From positions 16,864 through 80,863 of the forward strand of contig CAISDL010000042.1 in assembly GCA_903884065.1 (NCBI GenBank): a stretch of DNA of 64,000 nucleotides, given 5' to 3'. Below are positions 9,352 to 17,972 of this stretch, one piece after another; the stretch's first letter is position 1, and each line of letters opens with the position of its first letter. The notes under the pieces are model-generated. The model made no database searches and was not told the DNA's origin. It saw nothing but the letters and a program-made list of their open reading frames with translations. The translations under genes and the position numbers were made by a program. Origin of the DNA: an uncultured Actinomycetes bacterium (GTDB taxonomy: Bacteria > Actinomycetota > Actinomycetes > Mycobacteriales > Mycobacteriaceae).

Positions 9352-10677
9352 TTACGGCACGGGTGCCGGGGTCGGCGCTCCAGCCTGCGCGACAGGTGCC
9401 GGTGGCGGCACGTCCTTGGCAGCCAGCGCGCTGCCCTTGATCCACGTCTTCCACGGAACCGACCAGCTACCGCCCTGCGCAACCGTGAGCGGCGGACCGC
9501 CGGTGTAGCGGACCTCGATCGGGTCACCCGGCTGAACGAAGTCGTAGTACCACTTGGCGTTCTCGGTGTTGAGGTTCAGGCAGCCGTGCGAGAGGTTGGT
9601 GTTGCCCTGCGCCCAGATCGTGTCGTTGAGTTCGTGCAGGTATACGCCGTCGGTGCTGATCCGGGTGGCCCAGCCGATCTTGCGGTTGTAACTGTCGGCG
9701 GACCCGAGGGGAATCCCGTAGGTCAACGAGTTCATGGTGACCACCTCGCCCTTGTCCAGCACGCTGTAGATGCCCGGCGGGGTCCACCAGTGGAACTCTT
9801 TGCCCGCGACGAACGAGGTTCCGCCGCGGCCCATCGAGGTCGGCATCGTGCGCACCAACCGGCCGTTGTCGAAGACGCTGACCTGCTTGGTGATGTCGTT
9901 GGCGATGGCAAGGTGGGCCGCGCCGATGTTCATGGTCGCGTGCGCATCGGTCTGACCGTAGAGGCCGTCCCCCAGCTTGAGACCGAACACGTTGAGGTCC
10001 ACGTCAATCCTGGTGCCCGGCGCGTAGAAGTTCTCGGGACGCCACTGCGCGACGGAGTCGCTGATCCAGTTCCACGAACCCTGCACCGGCGGGTTGGTGC
10101 GCACGATCATGTGCTTCTCGGCCAGGACCTTGTCGGTGATCGCCTCGTCGAAGTGGGCCTGGACGATGCTGGCCACGCCGTAGCGCACGTCGGGATTGGG
10201 GGCGAAGCCGCCCTGAACCTCGATGTAGGGATGGACATAGTTGTTAGGCGCCAGGGTGCTGAAATTCGTGGTGCGCGACAGCGGAACCCCGCTGGTGCTC
10301 TTGCTGTTGACCGTCATGGTGTAGGTCCGGGCGAAGTTCAGTCGCTGGGTGGGCGCCCACGAGGTGCCGTCGTCGCCGATGGCGCCCTCGACGGAATCAC
10401 CCCAGTCGTCGGTGAGCGCCACGCTGGTGATCTTGCCGTCGACCACGTCCACCACCGGCTTGTCCAGCGGACTGATGTCCTCGGCCCCGTCGAACGGGGA
10501 CACCCCGAGCAGTGGCGGAGTCGGCCGGGCCGGCGGCAATTCCGCGGCCGCGGTGGCCGTCGCGGTCTTGCAGCCTCCGTGGCAGCCGGGCAGTCCGGCG
10601 ACGTCACTGACCAGCACACCACCAAGCAAGGTCAACACGACCACGCTTGCTGTCCGCGCACGGCGGGGAAGCATCAC
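9352..10677 (-). CDS. L,D-transpeptidase, exported, probable lipoprotein
   Basis: Periplasmic enzyme that makes 3-3 cross-links in peptidoglycan. The YkuD domain carries the catalytic motif NLSHGCLNLNTENAKWYYDF, with the Cys as nucleophile and the His nearby. Before it lie two Ig-like domains (WAPTQRLNFARTYTMTV, FTPNP-like VQAHFDEAITDK) as in mycobacterial Ldt proteins. The N-terminus has an RR-containing signal and LPGC, a possible but non-ideal lipobox. A Pro/Ala-rich tail ends the protein. I prefer the GTG at 10677 because GGAG lies 7 bases before it; the frame could also start at GTG 10710. It is not clearly one of the five named M. tuberculosis Ldt paralogues. Confidence 0.9.
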   Translation of the reverse strand: MMLPRRARTASVVVLTLLGGVLVSDVAGLPGCHGGCKTATATAAAELPPARPTPPLLGVSPFDGAEDISPLDKPVVDVVDGKITSVALTDDWGDSVEGAIGDDGTSWAPTQRLNFARTYTMTVNSKSTSGVPLSRTTNFSTLAPNNYVHPYIEVQGGFAPNPDVRYGVASIVQAHFDEAITDKVLAEKHMIVRTNPPVQGSWNWISDSVAQWRPENFYAPGTRIDVDLNVFGLKLGDGLYGQTDAHATMNIGAAHLAIANDITKQVSVFDNGRLVRTMPTSMGRGGTSFVAGKEFHWWTPPGIYSVLDKGEVVTMNSLTYGIPLGSADSYNRKIGWATRISTDGVYLHELNDTIWAQGNTNLSHGCLNLNTENAKWYYDFVQPGDPIEVRYTGGPPLTVAQGGSWSVPWKTWIKGSALAAKDVPPPAPVAQAGAPTPAPVP

Positions 10678-10730
10678 CGATTCACTCCAGGGCAGTTGTC
10701 GAGGGGTCACACGTCACCGTTGACCTTCGA

Positions 10731-10736
10731 ATCATA
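10731..10736 (-). promoter_or_regulatory. -10 element (TATGAT) for the L,D-transpeptidase gene
   Basis: TATGAT on the reverse strand is a near-consensus housekeeping -10 placed about 55 bases before the proposed GTG start at 10677 and 20 before the alternative at 10710. Confidence 0.45.
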
Positions 10737-10737
10737 G

Positions 10738-11192
10738 TCACAGCGCGGGACTATTCCGAAGCCCGCGACGAGCCGCCGGCCCGCATTGCTTAGCAAACTC
10801 ATGTGACCTGGCGCACGACACCCTGCGTCGGCGCAGGCAGCGCGCTTCGATCCAGCGTCCAGGTGCCCGGACCGAGTTTGCTGAGACATGCGGTAAGGGC
10901 GTCGGCTTCACGAGATCCCGGGAATACTGAGAAAGGCCGCCTGTTACACTTGGAACAACGCCGGCTTCACGACAAAGTCGCCGGCTACGTCGTGGAACGC
11001 CTTCACTCTTCCGGCGCCGCCCCCCATTTTCGGGGCAGGAGTGCCGAGTTCGAATGATTCGTGCCCTACAGCACAACACGTCTCGCGGCGATCGATATTG
11101 CCTCCCGGCAGTCTCGCCCACCCCTGTGCTGAATCTTCGCGATCGCGACACCGTCGCACGCAGTGGCACACCCAAAGCCTGAAAGGCTGTTC
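10738..11192 (+). other. Gene-free divergent intergenic region
   Basis: This 455-base stretch lies between the L,D-transpeptidase and the DEAD-box helicase genes. I see no convincing coding frame. It holds an ECF-type promoter candidate (10920-10945) and, downstream of it, a leader of about 240 bases. The leader contains two copies of GCCGGC flanking GACAAAGTC (about 10969-10994), which can pair. A long structured leader is common for RNA helicase genes that autoregulate, but nothing here proves it. Confidence 0.5.
10920..10945 (+). promoter_or_regulatory. SigH/SigE-type promoter candidate upstream of the DEAD-box helicase
   Basis: GGGAATA at 10920-10926, then 16 bases, then GTT at 10943-10945. 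This fits the mycobacterial SigH consensus GGGAAYA-N16/17-cGTT except for the base before GTT. It points toward the helicase gene, whose ATG is about 250 bases downstream. Confidence 0.45.
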
Positions 11193-12515
11193 ATGACAAC
11201 CGCAAATACCTTCGCCGGACTCGGCGTGCCCGCACCCCTGGTGCAGGCGCTCACCGCCGCCGGTCTCACTTCTCCGTTCCCGATCCAGAGCGCGACCCTG
11301 CCCGACACCCTCGCCGGACGCGACGTGCTGGGCCGGGGCAAGACCGGCAGCGGCAAGACCCTCGCCTTCTCGATTCCGCTGGTCACCCGGCTGTCCCAGA
11401 ACAAGCGCCGGCCCTCCCGGCCGGCCGGTCTGGTGCTGGCCCCGACCCGCGAACTGGCCACCCAGATCACCGCGACGCTCGAACCCCTCGCCGCGGCCTA
11501 CGGGCTGCGAGTCACGACCATCTTCGGCGGGGTGCCGCAGGGGCGCCAGGAACGAGCGCTCAAAGACGGTGTCGACATCGTGGTCGCCTGCCCGGGACGA
11601 CTCGAGGACCTGATGCGCCAGCGGCTGATCAGCCTCGACGCCGTCATGGTCACCGTGATCGACGAAGCCGACCACATGGCCGACCTCGGATTCCTGCCCG
11701 GCGTCACCCGGATCCTGGCCGCCACTCCCGCCGGCGGGCAGCGGATGCTGTTCTCGGCGACTCTGGACAACGGGGTCGACAAGCTGGTCAACCGCTTCCT
11801 CAAAGATGAGGTGTCGCATTCGGTCGACCCGCAGGACTCCCCGGTCGCGGCGATGACCCACCACGTCTTCCACGTGGCCAGCGCCGACGCCAAGAAGGAC
11901 TTGGTGCGCGTCCTGGCCTCCGGGACCGGGCGGCGAATCCTGTTCCTGCGCACCAAGCATCAGGCCCGCAAGCTCGCCCGCCAGCTCACCGAATCGGGCA
12001 TCCCGTCGGTGGACCTGCACGGCAACCTGTCCCAACCGGCCCGCGATCGCAACCTGGCCGCGTTCACCGCGGGAACGGCCCGGGTTCTGGTGGCCACCGA
12101 CATCGCCGCCCGCGGCGTCCACGTCGACGACGTCGAACTCGTGGTGCACTGCGACCCGCCCGCCGAGCACAAGGCCTACCTTCACCGTTCCGGACGGACC
12201 GCACGCGCCGGCCGGGCCGGTGACGTCGTGACCGTCGTGTTGCCCGAGCAGCGCAAGGACACCCAGGTACTCCTGCGCAAGGCAGGCATCACCGCCACCC
12301 CGCAATCGGTGGCGGCCGATTCCGCCGCGGTCGTGGACTTGGTCGGCGAGCTGGCGCCGCATCAGGCGCCCTGCGCGCCGCCGAAGGCGGTGCAGCAACC
12401 GCCGCGCCGCACCGGAACCCGCGAGCCGCAACGCCGGAGAGTCTCCGGGCCCGCTGCGCCCCGTTCCGCCAACCGCCGCCGGGCTTCCCGCGGCGCGGGT
12501 GCGACGGCCGTCTAA
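11193..12515 (+). CDS. DEAD-box RNA helicase
   Basis: ATP-dependent RNA unwinding enzyme of 440 residues. All core motifs are visible: Q-motif phenylalanine and Gln near SPFPIQSATLPD, Walker A GRGKTGSGKT, Ia PTRELATQ, Ib CPGRLEDLM (Cys instead of Thr), II IDEADHM, III SAT, V ATDIAARGVHV and VI HRSGRTARAG. A basic Arg-rich tail of about 50 residues follows. The ATG at 11193 has AAAGG 6 bases upstream; an in-frame GTG 30 bases earlier has no such site. The stop shares CTAA with the convergent DUF5994 gene. It resembles RhlE-type helicases used in RNA turnover and ribosome assembly. Confidence 0.92.
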   Translation: MTTANTFAGLGVPAPLVQALTAAGLTSPFPIQSATLPDTLAGRDVLGRGKTGSGKTLAFSIPLVTRLSQNKRRPSRPAGLVLAPTRELATQITATLEPLAAAYGLRVTTIFGGVPQGRQERALKDGVDIVVACPGRLEDLMRQRLISLDAVMVTVIDEADHMADLGFLPGVTRILAATPAGGQRMLFSATLDNGVDKLVNRFLKDEVSHSVDPQDSPVAAMTHHVFHVASADAKKDLVRVLASGTGRRILFLRTKHQARKLARQLTESGIPSVDLHGNLSQPARDRNLAAFTAGTARVLVATDIAARGVHVDDVELVVHCDPPAEHKAYLHRSGRTARAGRAGDVVTVVLPEQRKDTQVLLRKAGITATPQSVAADSAAVVDLVGELAPHQAPCAPPKAVQQPPRRTGTREPQRRRVSGPAAPRSANRRRASRGAGATAV

Positions 12516-13024
12516 TCCGCTTTCGGGCGGCCGGTCCGGGTCGCGTTCCACGAGGCACTTTCGGCCTGCGCGGCACGCATGACCCGGTCGGCCGCTTGAA
12601 ACTCCTTGCTGGCCTTCTCCGAATCGTCGATCCGGCGCTCAGACGCCCGGCGTAGCACCATCATGGCCAGGGGCGGTGCCGTCATCGACGGCACCACCAG
12701 CAGGCTGATGACCGCCGAGCGACCGGCCAGGACCATCAGCCGGTGATGCGGAGTGTTCCGGCCGATCTTGGCCGCCATATCCGGGGACATCGTGCTCAAC
12801 ACCGGGGTCGGCGAATACGCGGACCAGTTGATGTCGATGCCGAGGACCTCGCCGAGCGCGGGATGCAACGCCTCGACGAGATCGGGCAATTCGCGCGCCA
12901 TCGCGGCGGTGCGGGGCCACCAGGCCCCGTCGATGTCTCCGCCCAGGACTCCGGCCAGAGCGACCCGCACCGGACTCGCCACCCGCCGGGAGGACTGTCT
13001 GGCAGCCAAATCAGTGGGCTCCAC
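12512..13024 (-). CDS. DUF5994 family protein
   Basis: The 170-residue protein matches the actinobacterial DUF5994 pattern: VLGGDIDGAWWPRTAAMAREL, a short Leu-rich helix ending at an INWSAYSPTPVL segment, and NTPHHRLMVLAGRSAVISLLVVP. No catalytic motif or membrane segment is obvious and its role is unknown. The family is widespread in mycobacteria. Its stop overlaps the helicase stop by 4 bases in convergent orientation. Confidence 0.75.
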   Translation of the reverse strand: MEPTDLAARQSSRRVASPVRVALAGVLGGDIDGAWWPRTAAMARELPDLVEALHPALGEVLGIDINWSAYSPTPVLSTMSPDMAAKIGRNTPHHRLMVLAGRSAVISLLVVPSMTAPPLAMMVLRRASERRIDDSEKASKEFQAADRVMRAAQAESASWNATRTGRPKAD

Positions 13025-13152
13025 GGGAGCTCCTTCGCGTCAGGACGGGCACGCGATTGAGGAACCGCAGGCGTTTCCGAGCCTACACGCGCCTCCAAAA
13101 ACGACGGTGAGCAGCGATAACAGCCCGTTGACCGCAGGGTCGGCAACGCGTT

Positions 13153-14808
13153 CTAGGCGACCCCCAGGCGGCGCGCGAGATCCGGTCCGCCCACCTCGGT
13201 GATGAAATCCGGGTCGCCGCACACCACGAGTTGGTCTCGTGCGCGAGAAAGACCGACATACAAGCGTTCTCGCGCGCGCTCCAGGCCGTAGCGGTCGTTG
13301 ACCACGAGCACGATGGCTCGCCGCTCAAGTCCCTTGAAACCCAGCACGTGCCCGTAGAACACCTGCTCGGCGTCCCAGAAGCTGTCCCAGTAGGCCGACG
13401 TGCCCTCGGCCTGGCGGCTGACCTGTTCGGGGTGGCGACTGCCCGTGGTCAACAGTGCGACGTCCTCGGGGCGCCAACCCTCGTCGAGCAGGGCATCGAC
13501 CTGGTCATCGCCGATGCTGAGCGCCTCATCGGAGTCACAGGCCACGAACCGCACCTCCGGCCCGTCTCCGCCGAGGAGCCGCATCGGGTGATCGACCAGC
13601 GGCTGAAAGGCGTTGGCAATCTGGCGCGTGTTACGGATGTTCTGGTCGAGGATCAACGGCACCAGTGGCACCGGCGGGGTTCCCTGGCGGTCGAACACCC
13701 GCTGCCCTTCGTCGCTGAACACGTAGAGGCCGCCGGCTTCGGGATCGCGCAACGCGATCAGGATGGGCTCCCACCAACTGTCGGCGAAGTCCTGCGCCTC
13801 GTCGATGACGATGGCGTCGAATCGCTGGCCGTCCGCCAGATCGGCCGCCAGTTGCTCCATCTGAGCGGGCAGGTCATGTTCGAAGAACTGCGAGACTTCT
13901 TGGGTCCGCTCGGACTCGTCGGCACCCTCGGGAGCACCCCACTGGATGCCGAGTTGGTGGAACTCGCCGACATAACCGGGCTGCTGGCGCCGCTTCCAGG
14001 TGCCGGTGATGCGCTTGAGGTAGGACGCCAGGCCGTGCGAATAGCAGACCAACGCCACGCGCTGGCCGGCCGCTGCCAGTCGGCGAGCCTGTTCGGTGGC
14101 CATGAAGGTCTTGCCGCTTCCCGCGCCTCCGCGGACCTCGACGCGGTTGAGCAGGCGGATGGCGTCGAGAATGACGGCCTGGCGATCGGTGAGGACGTCG
14201 GCGGCGTCGTCGTTCTCCAGTGCGCGGGCAACGACATCACGTTGGGGCAGGCCGCGGCCCGCCAGCGCTGTCGTGAGCTGCCCGATGGCGGTGTCGCCCA
14301 GCAGCGGCAGATCAGTCCTCTGGTTGAGCGCGACGGCGCGCAGCTTCGCACCGATCCGGGTGACCTCGTCGCGGTCGATCACCATCCATCGCGGGCAGTC
14401 CGGAAGCGCAAAACCTTGGGAGAGATCGCTATTGGGAAGAACCACAACGTGATTCCATCGCGGACGGGCCTGCGTCCAGCGCGGGTCGGACTCGACGAAA
14501 TTGCGCAACGCATAGCGGGCCTGCCGGACCTGGCGGACCGGGTCGATGACCTTGACGTGGCCACCGCGGCTGCGCTGCAGCCAGTCGCGACCGTCGTGCC
14601 ACACCTCGCCGCCCTTGACCTCGACGCAGATGACTCCGGCGCCTTCGAGGGCGACGACGAAGTCGATCTCGTGATCCTTCTGGTGGTCGGTGACCCGTTG
14701 GCCGACGATGATCACGTCATGGTCGCCGAGTTGGTCGACAAGCAGGCGGAAGACCTTGCGCTCGGTGTCGTTGGCCAGTCGGGGTTTGTCGGGCAACGTG
14801 ATCGGCAT
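13153..14808 (-). CDS. NERD domain plus UvrD-like superfamily 1 helicase
   Basis: The 551-residue protein joins an N-terminal nuclease-related domain (about residues 10-110) to a superfamily 1 helicase. The NERD part has EIDFVVALEG and CVEVKGG, giving the D...E-x-K nuclease pattern (Asp49, Glu63, Lys65). The helicase part has Walker A GGAGSGKTFM (227-236), Walker B VIDEAQDF, and the C-terminal UvrD motif RARERLYVGLSRARDQLVV. Such fusions probably cut and unwind DNA or RNA in repair or defence, but no partner genes accompany this one. No ribosome binding site stands out; AAAGGTTGCAGG precedes the ATG at 14808. Confidence 0.88.
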   Translation of the reverse strand: MPITLPDKPRLANDTERKVFRLLVDQLGDHDVIIVGQRVTDHQKDHEIDFVVALEGAGVICVEVKGGEVWHDGRDWLQRSRGGHVKVIDPVRQVRQARYALRNFVESDPRWTQARPRWNHVVVLPNSDLSQGFALPDCPRWMVIDRDEVTRIGAKLRAVALNQRTDLPLLGDTAIGQLTTALAGRGLPQRDVVARALENDDAADVLTDRQAVILDAIRLLNRVEVRGGAGSGKTFMATEQARRLAAAGQRVALVCYSHGLASYLKRITGTWKRRQQPGYVGEFHQLGIQWGAPEGADESERTQEVSQFFEHDLPAQMEQLAADLADGQRFDAIVIDEAQDFADSWWEPILIALRDPEAGGLYVFSDEGQRVFDRQGTPPVPLVPLILDQNIRNTRQIANAFQPLVDHPMRLLGGDGPEVRFVACDSDEALSIGDDQVDALLDEGWRPEDVALLTTGSRHPEQVSRQAEGTSAYWDSFWDAEQVFYGHVLGFKGLERRAIVLVVNDRYGLERARERLYVGLSRARDQLVVCGDPDFITEVGGPDLARRLGVA

Positions 14809-15000
14809 CCTGCAACCTTTCTCGCCCCCACCTCCGTGTGCGCGCTGATCGTAGAACGCGTCCGGACGCTCGGGCCGGATTAACTCCTGTACCGTGGATG
14901 TCAGAGCCGTTCGCCAGCGCAGGGCGACCAGGGATGAAGATCATCCGGCTCGCCTCCCGAACCCGATCTCAGGCCGGGCCTCAACGAACAAGGACATGCC

Positions 15001-15114
15001 ATGAACGACAGCCTCTTTTCACATCCCACCGAAGCTCAGTCCGAAGCCAAGACCGAAGAAAACACCAGTGCCGAGCCGGTCACTATGCCGGTGTTCTCCC
15101 ACCAGGATCGCTGA
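15001..15114 (+). CDS. Possible 37-residue small protein
   Basis: An ATG at 15001 preceded by AAGGA with 6 bases spacing opens a frame of 37 codons ending TGA. The peptide is hydrophilic and acidic, MNDSLFSHPTEAQSEAK at the start and PVFSHQDR at the end, so the FSH triplet occurs near both ends. There is no membrane segment, Cys or known motif. It lies 62 bases upstream of a multi-pass membrane protein gene in the same direction. The good ribosome binding site is the main support; I do not recognise the peptide. Confidence 0.45.
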   Translation: MNDSLFSHPTEAQSEAKTEENTSAEPVTMPVFSHQDR

Positions 15115-15176
15115 CCCTCCAGCCTGGGATCCCTGTCGCTAGTCTGCATTCACTTCGGTTGCGAGACAGGGGCGAG

Positions 15177-16043
15177 ATGATCGACCAGGCGGCGAACGCA
15201 AGCGGGCGACGCTCGGATTGGCCCGCCATCGCCGCGGCGTTCGTCCTCGTCATCGGGTTCACCTACAGCGACGACATCATCGAATTCTTCGCCGAGGCCG
15301 GCGGGGTTTCGCTCTCCCGATGGGCCATCGTCATCCTCGACCTCTCGCTGGTCGGCGGAAGCGCCGTTCTGAAATGGCACATGACACCCCGGCCGCGACA
15401 CTTCGGCACGTTTCTGCAGGGTCTGCTTCGGGGGCCGTGGCTGATCGGCGCCGCGGTGGTGCTGTTCGTTCATCTGGTCTTGCTGACCACCCCACCGCCG
15501 GAACGGGACTGGGCGGTGGCGGGATCGTTGTGGCTGACGCTGCTGACCACCGCCGCCTTCGTGGTGGCGATGGGCCTACTGCTGGTCCCGGCTCTGGGAG
15601 CCGATTCGGCACCGCGGGGATGGATCCTGCCGGTGGTGATCGGGACCTTCGTGGCGCAGGTGGCCTCGGCGATGTGGTACCCGCTCATCGACATGGACAG
15701 AGCCTGCGCTGACGACGTCTCCACCGAGTACTTCAACGGCATGGTCCAGGTGCTGCCGGTCTTTCTCGTGACACTGGGCCTGGAGGTCAATTATCTGCGC
15801 ATGCACAACGCGATTCGCGCCTCGGGACCGCGGGCGGTCGCCGTGATGACGGTGATCCTGCTGTGCGTCGCGGAGGTCCTCGCGTTCTCCATGTTGATCA
15901 AGGGCGACAAGATCAGCTGCGGGTCTGCGGCGGACTGGCACGAGTACATCTCGTTCGTCGTGACCGTGCACGCCGCGGCAATCAGTCTCGCGACGCTGGC
16001 GTGGCTGTTGTTGGCCATTCCGCACAAGCGGTCCGATGGTTGA
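15177..16043 (+). CDS. Multi-pass membrane protein of unknown function
   Basis: The 288-residue protein has about seven predicted membrane helices, for example AIAAAFVLVIGFTYSDDIIEF, RWAIVILDLSLVGGSAVL, LIGAAVVLFVHLVLLT, AAFVVAMGLLLVPAL and ISLATLAWLLLAIPH. I do not recognise the family and see no transporter or enzyme motif. The frame is open upstream, but the ATG at 15177 begins the hydrophobic-protein reading with a hydrophilic N-terminus of about 15 residues and AGGGGCGAG directly before it. It is convergent with the CFAS-like gene. Confidence 0.75.
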   Translation: MIDQAANASGRRSDWPAIAAAFVLVIGFTYSDDIIEFFAEAGGVSLSRWAIVILDLSLVGGSAVLKWHMTPRPRHFGTFLQGLLRGPWLIGAAVVLFVHLVLLTTPPPERDWAVAGSLWLTLLTTAAFVVAMGLLLVPALGADSAPRGWILPVVIGTFVAQVASAMWYPLIDMDRACADDVSTEYFNGMVQVLPVFLVTLGLEVNYLRMHNAIRASGPRAVAVMTVILLCVAEVLAFSMLIKGDKISCGSAADWHEYISFVVTVHAAAISLATLAWLLLAIPHKRSDG

Positions 16044-16081
16044 TGAGTTGGACCGGGTGATCGCGGCATGGAGGGCGGAGC

Positions 16082-17170
16082 TCAGTTCGTGAGAGCCACC
16101 GGGGTTTTCTCGAACAGATAGTGGAAGACCATCCACTCGTTGCCGTCGCGGTATCCGAAGACCTCTGAGCAGAACAGCAGGAACATGCGCCACCGCTGCA
16201 GGGCGACCGATGCCGATGTCGGTCCGCCCTCCAGTGCGCGCAGGCATTCCGCGGTGTTCGCGTCCAGCTTGGCCAGCCACGCATCGAGTGTTCGGCTGTA
16301 CTGCCGGCCGTCGATGTCCCAGACGCGCGCTTGCTTGAGATCCGGGGGCAGGAAGTACTCGAAGAGATCTCTGCTGGGCATGGTGCCGCCGGCGAAGAAA
16401 TACTTTCCCATCCAGTCGGTGGTCTTGAAGTCGTAGGCGAATCGGCGATTTCCCAGGATCTGCACCATCATTCGGCCGTCGGGCTTCAGCCAGGAGCTGA
16501 CCTTTTTCAGCACCATGTCGTAGTTCTTCATGTGCTCGAGCATTTCGCAGGAAACGATCACGTCGAAGGACTCGCCGAACGACGGGTCGTCGAATGTGCT
16601 CGCGTCGGCTTTGACATTGGTGAATCGTCCTGCGTGACGGGCATTACGGGCCTTGATGAAATCCTGCTGAGTTGTGCTGTTGGACAGGAACGTCACGTGG
16701 ACGTCGTCGTAGTTCTCCAGGACGTAGCCGCCGTGCGAGCCCCAGCCGCAGCCGAGATCGAGTAGTCGAATCGGTCCGCGATCGCGGACGACTTCACTGA
16801 GTTCGAGGTGATCTTCGAGGAACGCGTGCAGCATGGCGGTCTCGGCGTCGGCCAGGCTTGTGGTCTGCTCCGGGAACAGACAGCAGGAGTATTTCAGATG
16901 CGGGCCGAGCATCAGTTCGAAGAACCGCGTCGGCACCTCGTAGTGCTGGATGTTGGCGTCGGCCTGATGGGTCGCGCCGGCACTGGCGCGAAGTTTCTCG
17001 AAGTACTTCTTCTTGAAGTGCGCCTGCTTCTCGGTATCACCGCCGCACTCGAAGGTTGTGACCCAGGATCCGCACATGGTGCGAACCAGAAGCCTCATCA
17101 GGGAATCCGGAAGAAGACCACGTTCCTTGAGGGCGAGCACGGTGTTGAACAGGAATTCCACAATGGTCAT
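16082..17170 (-). CDS. CFAS-family SAM-dependent methyltransferase (coclaurine N-methyltransferase-like)
   Basis: The 362-residue protein has HYEVPTRFFELMLGPHLKYS (about 76-95), the SAM-binding motif LLDLGCGWGSHGG (136-148), the acidic residue region SCEMLEHMKNY, and the C-terminal region LFEYFLPPDLKQARVWDIDG. These features place it in the cyclopropane-fatty-acid synthase superfamily, nearest to the coclaurine N-methyltransferase-like branch rather than the mycolic acid CmaA group. It probably methylates a small molecule or lipid; the substrate is unknown. The start at 17170 (MTIVEFLFNTVLALKERGLL) fits family length. The frame is open upstream. Confidence 0.85.
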   Translation of the reverse strand: MTIVEFLFNTVLALKERGLLPDSLMRLLVRTMCGSWVTTFECGGDTEKQAHFKKKYFEKLRASAGATHQADANIQHYEVPTRFFELMLGPHLKYSCCLFPEQTTSLADAETAMLHAFLEDHLELSEVVRDRGPIRLLDLGCGWGSHGGYVLENYDDVHVTFLSNSTTQQDFIKARNARHAGRFTNVKADASTFDDPSFGESFDVIVSCEMLEHMKNYDMVLKKVSSWLKPDGRMMVQILGNRRFAYDFKTTDWMGKYFFAGGTMPSRDLFEYFLPPDLKQARVWDIDGRQYSRTLDAWLAKLDANTAECLRALEGGPTSASVALQRWRMFLLFCSEVFGYRDGNEWMVFHYLFEKTPVALTN

Positions 17171-17299
17171 CCAAACACACCGCGCCAGGTCTCCCGGGGG
17201 CGAAGCCACGTCTCTACGTATGGTCTGAATGTCGCTCGTGCGGTAATGGTGTGAAGTCAACCCACGTCCCATCAACCCTGCACGAACAGGAGTCATGAC

Positions 17300-17668
17300 A
17301 TGGCAATCGACCCCCGCGGCGCCGACCTCAAGCGATTCCTGGCCGAGGACACCGGTGGACCGTTCGTGATGCTGAACCTCTTGAGGTTCGCCGACGGTAA
17401 GGCCGCCCAGTATGACGAGTACGCGCGACGGGCCCAGGAGTTCGTCAAACGCCATGGCGGCGAACCCCTCTACTTGGGCGAGGGTTCGACGGTGCTGGCG
17501 GCGGAACCGGGCCAGGAGTGGGACGCGGTCATGCTGGTGCGTTATCCCAGTCGCGAGGCATTCAGTCGTATGGTCGCCGATCCCGAGTACCACGCGATCT
17601 CGCATCTGCGCACCGGAGCGCTCACCGAAGCCGTGCTGCAGGCGACCATTCCCCGGCAGCTGACGTGA
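17300..17668 (+). CDS. DUF1330 domain-containing protein
   Basis: Small dimeric alpha+beta barrel-like protein of 122 residues with GGPFVMLNLLRFADGKAAQYDEY at the N-terminus and VMLVRYPSREAFSRMVADPEY near the C-terminus, both typical of DUF1330. The function is not known. Its stop codon overlaps the GTG of the following broken gene as GTGA, so the two were once translationally coupled. Confidence 0.85.
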   Translation: MAIDPRGADLKRFLAEDTGGPFVMLNLLRFADGKAAQYDEYARRAQEFVKRHGGEPLYLGEGSTVLAAEPGQEWDAVMLVRYPSREAFSRMVADPEYHAISHLRTGALTEAVLQATIPRQLT

Positions 17669-17972
17669 CCAGCACCCTGGACAGCATCCTCGACGCTCAC
17701 GGAGGGCTGGACTACTGGCGCTCACTGTCGGCGATCGAACTGGAGATGTCCGCGCACGGCTTCCTGTTGCGGGCCAAACATGTTCGGCCGCAACGACATG
17801 TCCGGCTCACCATCAGCACACGCAAGTGACCCGGCTGGAGGTGGGGTTTTTCGGCGGGCTGCGGCTGCCGACCCGACGGCGGGTCTATCCGGCCGGGCCC
17901 TTCACCCGGCCGCTGCCCTTCCCGACCCTGGTCGCCATCGACATCCACGACGCGCGAGCGCGGCCGGCGTGA
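17665..17972 (+). pseudogene. Conserved hypothetical gene with a large internal deletion
   Basis: From the GTG at 17665 the frame reads MTSTLDSILDAHGGLDYW and continues for 54 codons to a TGA at 17827-17829. One base out of frame, the sequence from 17826 reads TRLEVGFFGGLRLPTRRRVYP and LVAIDIHDARARPA up to a TGA at 17972. From memory, intact mycobacterial relatives of about 250 residues carry the first segment at their N-terminus and the second at their C-terminus. About 150 central residues therefore seem missing, with a frameshift at the junction. The downstream lipoprotein gene starts on its stop codon (GTGA). Confidence 0.65.

Noticed and set aside
13231..14883. 550-codon plus-strand frame opposite the NERD-UvrD gene
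   Set aside because: Antisense to a gene with full helicase motifs; the translated sequence is low in hydrophobic pattern and has no recognisable domain.
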